DNA from: Pseudomonadota bacterium
GTDB lineage: Bacteria; Pseudomonadota; Gammaproteobacteria; Steroidobacterales; Steroidobacteraceae
Length of the DNA stretch: 28,279 nt
Assembly (NCBI GenBank): GCA_023417315.1
Contig: JAEZFW010000022.1
Span: 1-28,279 of the forward strand
Direction: 5' to 3'
The position numbers were made by a program, and so were the translations under genes. This document shows, one piece after another, positions 22,557 to 28,279 of the stretch. Numbering within the stretch: position 1 is the stretch's first letter; every line of letters begins with the position of its first letter. The notes below the pieces were generated by a model. That model did not search any database. It worked only from the letters and a program-made list of their open reading frames with translations, and was not told the DNA's origin.

Positions 22557-22660
22557 GCGAGACGTTTCTATGGTCGCGGAGAGCAGCGTGCGTATTGTGG
22601 ATCCGGCACCGCCAATGAGCCCAGAGCTGCCCCGCATGAGGCCGAGGCCGGTCATTTTCG

Positions 22661-24916
22661 CTATCGGGGGTCTGTGGTCAGGCTGGGCGAGTATCCGACA
22701 ATGGAACCTTGGAGGAAAGCGTCAGCTTCGTCTCCGACACTGGAAAGCCCATTAAGTTCAAGCTGTAAGAGGATGCTCGTGTCGAAGTCTCCCGTACGGT
22801 CGCGGAGATAGCGGCGGGCCACGAGGCGAAATCGCCAGCAGCACGAACGGTATTCGAGACCTGCAAAATGATCCAGGGCCTGCGAATCCTCGAGGGAGTA
22901 CACCATTCGGCCGTACGCGCTCCATTTCTCGCCGAGCGGCCACGCGAGCGAGCCGTCGACCTGCTCGACATTGCCGCGACGGAAGCGATATCCGACGTTC
23001 GCGACACGGTCGGCGGCGGGGCGATATTGGAGAAAGACATCGCCCTTTTCCGAGCGCGTCTGCGTGGGATCCCATTGCACGCCCATGCCGATATTCCAGG
23101 CGCCGTAAGCTCTGAGGTCGAGCTCCGCAATGATGTCGGAGGAACCGGTCTCATCGATATCCTCGCCTGGGAGGGCGACGCGGGGTGTCTCGAAGTAGTA
23201 CGCCTGGCCGACCGTCGCGGACAGCCATTCGACGCCCGTCTCCGCATCCAGCAGGCGGCTGGTGAGTCCAACGCTCACTTGATTTGCGTCTGCGAGGCGA
23301 TCCGCGCCGACGTAGCGATTCGTTCGGAAGAGCTGGACGAGGTTCAGATCGGCGATCCCCGTGTCGAAGTTCGGCAGCTCGTTCTGTTCGCGATACGGCA
23401 CGTAGAGGTACATGAGCCGCGGCTCGAGCGTCTGCAAGCGCTGTTGCTTGGAACCCGAAAGACGCTCGAAGATGAGCCCCGAATCGACGCTGAAGATCGG
23501 CGCTGATCGCGAGGGCGAGTCATCGGCACCCACTGCATCGCTCAAGTTATAGCCCGTGTAGCGGAAGCTTGCCGCCGGCTCCACATAGATGCCTCTGCCG
23601 CGCAAAGGCATGCGGATCTCAGGTGCCGCATCGACGCGCCACCCGGTCGTCAGGTTGTACGGCTCGCGATCGAAGTTGTGCGCGAAGTTTGCGACTTCGA
23701 GATCGAGACCGAGCGTAAGCCCGAACGGTCGATCGGGTAGCGATGCACTAAGCGCGAGCTGCGGCAGAACGGTGTACGGTCGGAGAGTCGGATCGATTGT
23801 ATCGTCGATGACCTGGAAGTTCTGGGCGCGCACGATTGCTCGCCACTCATCGCCAAGGTAGGTGAGATTCGTGTAGCGATCGAGGTACGTGATGCTCGTA
23901 CCTTCCGGTCCAAGCCCGAAGTCTTCGAACCACTGATTGTCGCTCACGTTCGCGGCTTCCGTATCGAGCCGCAAGCGCTCCGTGAAATCCGTTTGGTCGA
24001 CGAAACGTACGAACGAGCGCTCCGAACCGAACTCCTGGTCGTCCGGCAGATACTCCGCATCAAACGTGCCACGCCCGAAGCCGCTCAAGTATCGAAACTG
24101 AGTGTCGAGACGTGCGCCGCGTTTCGCATACCAGGTGGGCGTGAACGTCGCGTCGTAGTTCGGCGCGATGTTCCAGTACCAGGGCACCGAGAGCGAAGCG
24201 CCACTGCGAGAGGAGGTCGCGGGTGTCGGCAGCAGGAATCCGGTCTTACGCTCGTTGCTTACCGGAAATGAGATGAATGGCGTATAGAGGATGGGTACGC
24301 CCAAGAAGTCGAGGCGCGCGTTGCGCGCAGTGCCGATACCGGTTCGCTGATTGACGTTGATGTCCGACGCTCTGATCAACCAATCTTCCTGACCGAGAGG
24401 ACACGTCGTATAGCGCACGTCATCGAGTGCGATCTCGCCTACTGCATTGGCGCGAATGCGACCTGCCGAGCCGCGTGCGTTCGTTGCCGGTAACTCGAAG
24501 CGCGCACCCTCGAAGACCGCGCTGCCATCCATTTCGAGCCGCGCCGCCTTGCCCGTTACGCTCATGTTGGGGTCCGAGTACTCGATCGGGCTTTCGACGC
24601 TGAAGCTCCCCGAGCGCTGATCGATCGTCGCATCCTGCGTCGTGATCTTGCGCTGACCCTGGGTGATGACGACATCGCCTTCCAGCGTATAGACCTCCTC
24701 CGTGAGCGTGCCGCTGACACCGTCGGACTCGACGACGATGTCCTCCATGGCCGTCGCCGCAGGATCGAAATCGGCGCGAAAGTCCCGAAGATCGCTTGGT
24801 GCCGGGCACTCGGCCAGGGCTCGACTCGCGCAGAAGAGGCTCGTAGTGATGATCCCGACGCAGAGACACGTTGTCGTGTTCGCAAATGAGATTCTGAGCA
24901 AGGGGCCTGGCATCAT
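22661..24916 (-). CDS. lptD: LPS-assembly protein LptD
   Basis: A 751-residue outer-membrane beta-barrel protein that, with LptE, inserts lipopolysaccharide into the outer leaflet. N-terminal signal peptide (residues 1-35, core CLCVGIITTSLF) is followed by an OstA/LptA-like domain (about 57-180: EEVYTLEGDVVITQG, SPIEYSDPNMSVTGKAARLE) and a long C-terminal barrel (about 210-745) with alternating aromatic strands. Cysteines needed for the disulfide-controlled assembly in E. coli have counterparts: C37 right after the signal peptide, one in TTCPLGQED, and the paired CC in YRSCCWRF near the end. Length is close to E. coli LptD (784). ATG pairs at 24916 and 24913 are both possible. Divergent from amgK. 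Confidence 0.96.
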   Translation of the reverse strand: MMPGPLLRISFANTTTCLCVGIITTSLFCASRALAECPAPSDLRDFRADFDPAATAMEDIVVESDGVSGTLTEEVYTLEGDVVITQGQRKITTQDATIDQRSGSFSVESPIEYSDPNMSVTGKAARLEMDGSAVFEGARFELPATNARGSAGRIRANAVGEIALDDVRYTTCPLGQEDWLIRASDINVNQRTGIGTARNARLDFLGVPILYTPFISFPVSNERKTGFLLPTPATSSRSGASLSVPWYWNIAPNYDATFTPTWYAKRGARLDTQFRYLSGFGRGTFDAEYLPDDQEFGSERSFVRFVDQTDFTERLRLDTEAANVSDNQWFEDFGLGPEGTSITYLDRYTNLTYLGDEWRAIVRAQNFQVIDDTIDPTLRPYTVLPQLALSASLPDRPFGLTLGLDLEVANFAHNFDREPYNLTTGWRVDAAPEIRMPLRGRGIYVEPAASFRYTGYNLSDAVGADDSPSRSAPIFSVDSGLIFERLSGSKQQRLQTLEPRLMYLYVPYREQNELPNFDTGIADLNLVQLFRTNRYVGADRLADANQVSVGLTSRLLDAETGVEWLSATVGQAYYFETPRVALPGEDIDETGSSDIIAELDLRAYGAWNIGMGVQWDPTQTRSEKGDVFLQYRPAADRVANVGYRFRRGNVEQVDGSLAWPLGEKWSAYGRMVYSLEDSQALDHFAGLEYRSCCWRFRLVARRYLRDRTGDFDTSILLQLELNGLSSVGDEADAFLQGSIVGYSPSLTTDPR

Positions 24917-24923
24917 GCGCGAT

Positions 24924-24929
24924 TATAAT
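24924..24929 (+). promoter_or_regulatory. -10 box TATAAT in the lptD-amgK divergent region
   Basis: A perfect TATAAT. The hexamer overlaps a self-complementary ATTATAAT (24922-24929), so it reads in both directions, but towards lptD it would place the start point inside the gene, hence it most likely serves amgK-murU. The -35 region (AGGGGC at 24901-24906) is poor. It gives a very short leader if translation starts at 24947, and one of about 86 bases if it starts at GTG 25022. Confidence 0.5.
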
Positions 24930-24946
24930 GATCCTAAACCGCCTTG

Positions 24947-26050
24947 ATGGTGGTTCGTTTCCTCTCGACGACAATTCTCGGAGTATCTGCCGGCGTGTCC
25001 TCTTCACCGCGAGATGCACTCGTGACCACCGACGTGCGTCTGGAAAAGCTCGAATCGTGGCTGACGCATTTGTTTGGCGCGCGCGAGTTCGACATTCGAC
25101 CGGCCTCCGCCGATGCCAGCTTCCGTCGCTACTTCCGCGTGACTCGCGGCGAGAGCACGCTGATTGCAATGGACGCGCCGCCGGATAAAGAAGATCTCGG
25201 TCCGTATGTGCAAGTCGCGCGGATGTTGGCCGACATCGGTGTCAATGCACCGCGCGTTCTCGAACGCAACGACGCCGAAGGTTTTCTGCTCTTGAGCGAT
25301 CTCGGATCGCGTACTTACCTGGCCGAGCTTCAGGCGGGCGGAGATGCGGAGCGGCTCTACAACGATGCGATCGATGCGTTGGTTCGTATCCAAGCAGGTG
25401 GAGTGGAGCACGCGAAGCTGCTGCCGCCGTACGACGAGGCACTTCTCCGGCGTGAGATCTCGCTATTTCCCGAATGGTTCTGTGCGCGTCATCTCAGGCT
25501 CAATCCCGAGGAGGCGAGACTCGGTTCGGTGTATGACACGCTGATCGCGGAGGCGCTCGCGCAACCCAAAGTGCTCGTTCATCGAGACTATCACTCGCGC
25601 AATCTGATGGTCGGTGATGGAGCGCGCTTCGGTGAGAATCCTGGGATACTGGACTTCCAGGATGCCGTCCACGGTCCGCTCACGTATGACCTTGTGTCCG
25701 TGCTACGCGATTGTTACATCGCCTGGCCGCTCGCTCAGGTAGAGAAGTGGGTGGCACGATTCCATGAGCAGGCGCGTGCTGCGGGTGTGTCCGTGCACTC
25801 GGAGCGATCCGATCTCATGCGTGCGTTCGATCTGATGGGAGTGCAGCGTCATTTGAAAGCGATCGGAATCTTTGCGCGTCTGTGGCACCGGGATGGCAAG
25901 CCAGGCTACCTACGAGACATTCCGCGCACGCTCGGCTATGTGAAAGAGGTGAGCGCACGGTATCCCGAGCTGGCAGCGTTACGCACATGGATCGACGAGG
26001 GAGTGGAACCCGCGATGCTCACGCTACAAGCGCGGGAACGAGCGCAATAA
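24947..26050 (+). CDS. amgK: N-acetylmuramate/N-acetylglucosamine 1-kinase AmgK-like
   Basis: A 367-residue kinase of the aminoglycoside phosphotransferase fold. AmgK phosphorylates MurNAc (and GlcNAc) at C1 in the peptidoglycan recycling route that bypasses de novo UDP-MurNAc synthesis. Motifs: the N-lobe ASADASFRRYFRVTRGESTL, the catalytic HRDYHSRNLMV (Brenner-type HxDxxxxN) and GILDFQDAVHGPLTYDLVSVLRD. The start is uncertain: ATG 24947 gives 367 residues, while GTG 25022 gives 342, closer to Pseudomonas AmgK; the first 25 residues of the long form look non-conserved. murU follows 13 bases downstream, and the position opposite lptD is the conserved arrangement in Pseudomonas, which supports the assignment. 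Confidence 0.88.
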   Translation: MVVRFLSTTILGVSAGVSSSPRDALVTTDVRLEKLESWLTHLFGAREFDIRPASADASFRRYFRVTRGESTLIAMDAPPDKEDLGPYVQVARMLADIGVNAPRVLERNDAEGFLLLSDLGSRTYLAELQAGGDAERLYNDAIDALVRIQAGGVEHAKLLPPYDEALLRREISLFPEWFCARHLRLNPEEARLGSVYDTLIAEALAQPKVLVHRDYHSRNLMVGDGARFGENPGILDFQDAVHGPLTYDLVSVLRDCYIAWPLAQVEKWVARFHEQARAAGVSVHSERSDLMRAFDLMGVQRHLKAIGIFARLWHRDGKPGYLRDIPRTLGYVKEVSARYPELAALRTWIDEGVEPAMLTLQARERAQ

Positions 26051-26063
26051 TGATGGAGCGTGC

Positions 26064-26741
26064 ATGCGCGCGATGATCCTGGCGGCGGGAAGGGGAGAGC
26101 GCATGCGACCCTTGACCGACACGACACCCAAGCCGCTGCTCCCGGTCGCCGGCAAGCCCCTTATCCACTATCACATCGAAGCGTTCGCTCAGGCTGGAAT
26201 CGCCGATATCGTCGTGAATCTCGCCTGGAAGGGAGTGATGTTGCGTGAGGCCTTGGGAGACGGCAGTCGGTTCGGGGTAAGACTTCACTACAGCGATGAA
26301 GGAACTGAAGCGCTCGAAACCGGCGGCGGAATCTTCAAAGCCCTGCCGCTCCTTGGGAACGATCCTTTCATCGTCGTGAGCGGGGATATCTGGACTCGGT
26401 TCCCTTTGGAATCCCTAATGTCGCGGCCCGCGCGCGATGACTTAGCGCATTTCGTGCTCGTGCCCAATCCCTCGTTTCATGTCCGCGGAGATTTTTCGCT
26501 GAGCGGCAACCGCGTCGGGCACGCTGAGCACGGGCGGCACACGTACGCGAATATCGGTGTGTTGGATCCGAGCTTCTTCGAGGGCTGTGCGCCCGGACGT
26601 TTTCCACTCGCGCCGATCATGCGGCAACAGATCGCGGCGGGACGAGTCAGCGGCGAGCTCTACACCGGTGCTTGGCGCAACATCGGAACGCCGGCCCAAC
26701 TCGCCGAGCTCGATCTGGAGCTTCGCGGAGGCGCTTGTTGA
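26064..26741 (+). CDS. murU: N-acetylmuramate alpha-1-phosphate uridylyltransferase MurU
   Basis: A 225-residue nucleotidyltransferase of the sugar-phosphate type that makes UDP-MurNAc from MurNAc-1-phosphate and UTP, the step after AmgK. The signature is at the N-terminus: MILAAGRGERMRPLTDTTPKPLLPVAGKPLI (residues 4-34), with the GxGxRM(R)PLT loop and the KP lysine; VSGDIWTRFP and YTGAWRNIGTPAQL are the other typical elements. Without the AmgK neighbour it could be called a generic glucose-1-phosphate-type transferase, so the specific name rests on the pair. Ribosome site GGAG lies 8 bases upstream. Together the two genes give a pathway that can resist fosfomycin in Pseudomonas, since it bypasses MurA. 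Confidence 0.9.
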   Translation: MRAMILAAGRGERMRPLTDTTPKPLLPVAGKPLIHYHIEAFAQAGIADIVVNLAWKGVMLREALGDGSRFGVRLHYSDEGTEALETGGGIFKALPLLGNDPFIVVSGDIWTRFPLESLMSRPARDDLAHFVLVPNPSFHVRGDFSLSGNRVGHAEHGRHTYANIGVLDPSFFEGCAPGRFPLAPIMRQQIAAGRVSGELYTGAWRNIGTPAQLAELDLELRGGAC

Positions 26742-26746
26742 CTGCC

Positions 26747-26766
26747 TTCGGCTGTTGCCAGCCGGA
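26747..26766 (+). terminator. Hairpin after murU
   Basis: TTCGGCT (26747-26753) pairs with AGCCGGA (26760-26766) in a 7-bp stem with one G-U pair, loop of six bases, 5 bases after the murU stop. The following sequence (GCTGTCATATATGTATCTC) is AT-rich only in patches, with no clean T-run, so termination is only suggested. Confidence 0.35.
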
Positions 26767-26816
26767 GCTGTCATATATGTATCTCCCGCCTGCTCGCAGA
26801 CATTATGCGACGCGAC

Positions 26817-26822
26817 TATAAG
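26817..26822 (+). promoter_or_regulatory. Possible -10 box TATAAG for the first tonB gene
   Basis: TATAAG lies 51 bases before the GTG of the first TonB gene, in the 132-base gap after murU. The -35 region (TCGCAG at 26794-26799) is weak. An 11-base word GCATTTACATC at 26835-26845 is downstream and is shared with the leader of the second TonB gene. Confidence 0.3.
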
Positions 26823-26873
26823 TGAGAACAGTTCGCATTTACATCAGGGGGTGTGTCGGTGCATGATTGACGC

Positions 26874-27512
26874 GTGCACGCCATCTTTTCGCCAGACATC
26901 CTCCGAACCAAGCTGCCGCGAGCGGGGCTAGCGCTCGCGATCGTCGCTGCGCACGGCGCATTGCTGTACCTGGCGGTCACTGTTGGAACCGTCGTGCACC
27001 GAGCGGATGAAGCGCCTATCGTCGCGCGCTTCATCGACGCGCCGAATCGCGAGCAACCTACCTGGACTCCACCGCCGGTCGAGCCGATCCGCATGCCTGT
27101 CGATGTGCAGATGCCGCTCGCACCGCAGATCGAAGTGCCTGTCGAGATTCCTGTCACTCGAGAGCAAGTCACAGCGCAGGCATTCACGCTTGCGAGTGCA
27201 CCGTCGCGCGTCGCGAGCGAACCGAAGTTGATTTCGGTAGTGGAATATGTGCGCGAGCCAATTCCTCGCTATCCACCGCAATCGCGGCGTCTGCGCGAGC
27301 AGGGGCTCGTCGTACTGCGCGTGATCATTGATGAGAAAGGTCAAGCGTGCAGCATCGAAGTCGAGAGCTCGAGCGGTCACACGCGTTTGGATCATGCAGC
27401 GAAAGAAGCAGTCACGCGTGCCGAGTTCCGGCCGTACATCGAAGACGGAGCGCCGCGCAGAGCGCTGGTCTTGATCCCGATCGAATTTTCTTTGGCGAGC
27501 GGTCAAGCCTAG
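26874..27512 (+). CDS. Energy transducer TonB-family protein
   Basis: A 212-residue protein with the TonB layout: a short cytoplasmic start, one membrane segment (about residues 17-37, AGLALAIVAAHGALLYLAV), a periplasmic proline-rich linker (about 50-100: TWTPPPVEPIRMPV, and EVPVEIPV) and a C-terminal TonB domain (about 118-210: VREPIPRYPPQSRRLREQGLVVLRVIIDEKGQ, ending FRPYIEDGAPRRALVLIPIEFSL). It would couple the proton motive force, via ExbB/ExbD, to TonB-dependent outer-membrane receptors. The start is GTG 26874; no in-frame ATG is close by and the ribosome site is weak. ExbB/ExbD genes are not in the window before the edge. A second TonB-type gene follows 477 bases downstream. Confidence 0.9.
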   Translation: MHAIFSPDILRTKLPRAGLALAIVAAHGALLYLAVTVGTVVHRADEAPIVARFIDAPNREQPTWTPPPVEPIRMPVDVQMPLAPQIEVPVEIPVTREQVTAQAFTLASAPSRVASEPKLISVVEYVREPIPRYPPQSRRLREQGLVVLRVIIDEKGQACSIEVESSSGHTRLDHAAKEAVTRAEFRPYIEDGAPRRALVLIPIEFSLASGQA

Positions 27513-27989
27513 GATTTACAGTGTTTGCGTCGCACCGCGACATGAGATCCAGCACGGCGCGCTGGACGCCGTCGCTTGGTTGATCAACATACTTGTGCGG
27601 AACAATCCTCGTGAGCGAGCCGTTGCGGCTCGACTCGAGTGAGGAGCTGAGTTCGTGCGCGTTCGATACGCGTGGCACACGATTGGTGCGAACTCCTAGA
27701 CGTTTGCGCTGTCTGTATGCAGATCCACGCAGAAGCGGTCATATTCTGTTTCGGAGTGCTTGCCTTCCGCGTGGAAACTTTATACCTTGCGCGGCGTTTC
27801 TGCGGTCTTAGTGACTGTAACGTCAATCCGTAATCTACGGTGTGTCTTACTGACGTTACTCGTTCGGCCCGGGGAAACGGGGGTTGTATGCCGCACGAGC
27901 ATACTGACATCGAACGAAAGACACGGGTAACGCACTAATCCCTGCGGGGCTGCTCCAGACCCTGCATTTACATCGTTGAGCTGCAAAGC
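27513..27989. other. 477-base gene-free region with several hairpins
   Basis: No coding region is convincing here. The left half (27513-27780) is plain except for a 6-bp stem CGAGCC/GGCTCG at 27616-27632. A weak promoter may lie at 27760-27786 (TTGCCT, then TATACC after 15 bases). The right half is structured: GTAACGTCA (27817-27825) pairs with TGACGTTAC (27851-27859), enclosing CCGTA/TACGG (27828-27840); CCCG/CGGG at 27868-27881 around GGGAAA; GTATGC/GCATAC (27886-27904) with a 7-nt loop. GCATTTACATC at 27964-27974 repeats the word found upstream of the first TonB gene. This may be a long 5' leader or a small RNA. Confidence 0.5.
27817..27904 (+). ncRNA. Candidate structured leader or small RNA upstream of the second tonB gene
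   Basis: Three successive hairpins, two with perfect stems (9 bp outer plus 5 bp inner; 6 bp), occupy 88 bases of a gene-free stretch. I could not match it to a known riboswitch or small RNA family. It ends 85 bases before the ATG at 27990. Only complementarity supports it; no promoter or terminator confirms an independent transcript. Confidence 0.3.
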
Positions 27990-28279
27990 ATGCCTTACGC
28001 ACCAGCAGACACTTCTTTTTTCACGCGTCGTACTCTCATCTTCCTAGCCATCGTGGTGATGCACGTTGGTTTGGCGTGGGCGCTGAACTCAGGTCTCTCC
28101 CACAGAGTCGTATCGGCCGTGCTCGGTCCGATCGAGACGCGAATGATCGAAGAGGCACCGAAGGTGGAAGAACCGCCGCCGCCGCCGCCGCCCGAGATTG
28201 TGACGCCGCCGCCGTTCGTTCCGCCGCCGGAAATCGCCATCGACATTCCGATGGACACGCCGCCCGCAACGGCCATCAC
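27990..28279 (+). CDS. TonB-family protein, N-terminal part (cut by window end)
   Basis: The ATG at 27990 opens a frame running past the window end (96 complete codons visible). The N-terminus has MPYAPADTSFFTRRTLIF, a membrane segment (about residues 16-33, LIFLAIVVMHVGLAWAL), a short stretch with VVSAVLGPIE, and a proline-rich part with runs of PPPPPPP, PPP and PPP around EIVT and FVPPPEIAIDIP, which is the TonB/periplasmic-linker pattern. The CCG repeat encoding it (about 28173-28190) is therefore coding, not a microsatellite of its own. The TonB C-terminal domain would lie beyond the edge. It differs in sequence from the first TonB gene, so it is not a recent duplicate. No strong Shine-Dalgarno is seen before the ATG (CTGCAAAGC). 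Confidence 0.8.
   Translation, partial: MPYAPADTSFFTRRTLIFLAIVVMHVGLAWALNSGLSHRVVSAVLGPIETRMIEEAPKVEEPPPPPPPEIVTPPPFVPPPEIAIDIPMDTPPATAI

Noticed and set aside
24420..25169. 249-residue reverse frame across the lptD start
   Set aside because: It runs out of frame over lptD and amgK, both well supported, and is arginine-rich without recognisable domains.
27584..27910. Short frames on both strands in the tonB gap (108 and 72 residues)
   Set aside because: No ribosome sites, no hydrophobic or domain pattern, Ser/Arg-rich composition; the stretch is better described as non-coding.
28173..28190. CCG microsatellite-like repeat
   Set aside because: It is explained by the proline run in the linker of the second TonB-type protein.

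Overview
This 28.3 kb window is ordinary, gene-dense chromosomal DNA from a GC-rich Gram-negative bacterium. Gene content and order point to a gammaproteobacterium of the Nevskiales/Steroidobacteraceae/Xanthomonadales type. Supporting evidence: the conserved block lptD-surA-pdxA-ksgA-apaG-apaH, a divergent amgK-murU pair next to lptD, lgt-thyA-folA, a kynurenine pathway operon and TonB genes. The taxonomic placement is inference. I see no rRNA, tRNA, CRISPR array, insertion sequence or prophage.

Layout. (1) 1-2420: forward genes of minor metabolism (ComB-like phosphatase, DUF486 membrane protein, HIT protein, TfoX N-terminal-domain protein). (2) 2434-4542, reverse: YyaL/SSP411 thioredoxin-domain protein, divergent from rlmI. 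(3) 4655-10973, forward: rlmI, lgt, thyA, a SET-domain lysine methyltransferase, folA, a YkgJ-type cysteine-cluster protein, rluF and an FHA-GGDEF diguanylate cyclase. (4) 10987-16469, reverse: a small membrane protein, a PhzF-family protein, and a tight operon read from right to left as 3-hydroxyanthranilate dioxygenase, cyclase-family hydrolase, kynureninase and kynurenine 3-monooxygenase. (5) 16611-17258, forward: a secreted protein of unknown function. (6) 17279-24916, reverse: apaH, apaG, a universal stress protein, ksgA, pdxA, surA, lptD. (7) 24947-28279, forward: amgK, murU, and two TonB-family genes, the second cut by the window end.

How they fit together. The lptD/surA genes (outer-membrane assembly) face amgK/murU (recycling of peptidoglycan sugars into UDP-MurNAc) across a short divergent region. 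lgt-thyA overlap, and folA follows after an inserted SET gene; ThyA and FolA form the dTMP/tetrahydrofolate cycle. The kynurenine operon holds the steps from N-formylkynurenine to the quinolinate precursor, so it probably feeds de novo NAD synthesis. Tryptophan dioxygenase and the quinolinate-to-NAD genes are not in the window.

I did not find a clear new multi-gene system. The most unusual signals are two intergenic elements built from tandem 8-9 nt GTGA-type units in head-to-head arms (9910-10009 and 21135-21242), a 477 bp gene-free, hairpin-rich stretch between the two tonB genes, a cyclase-family enzyme with an altered metal-binding motif inside the kynurenine operon, and a eukaryote-like SET methyltransferase between thyA and folA.
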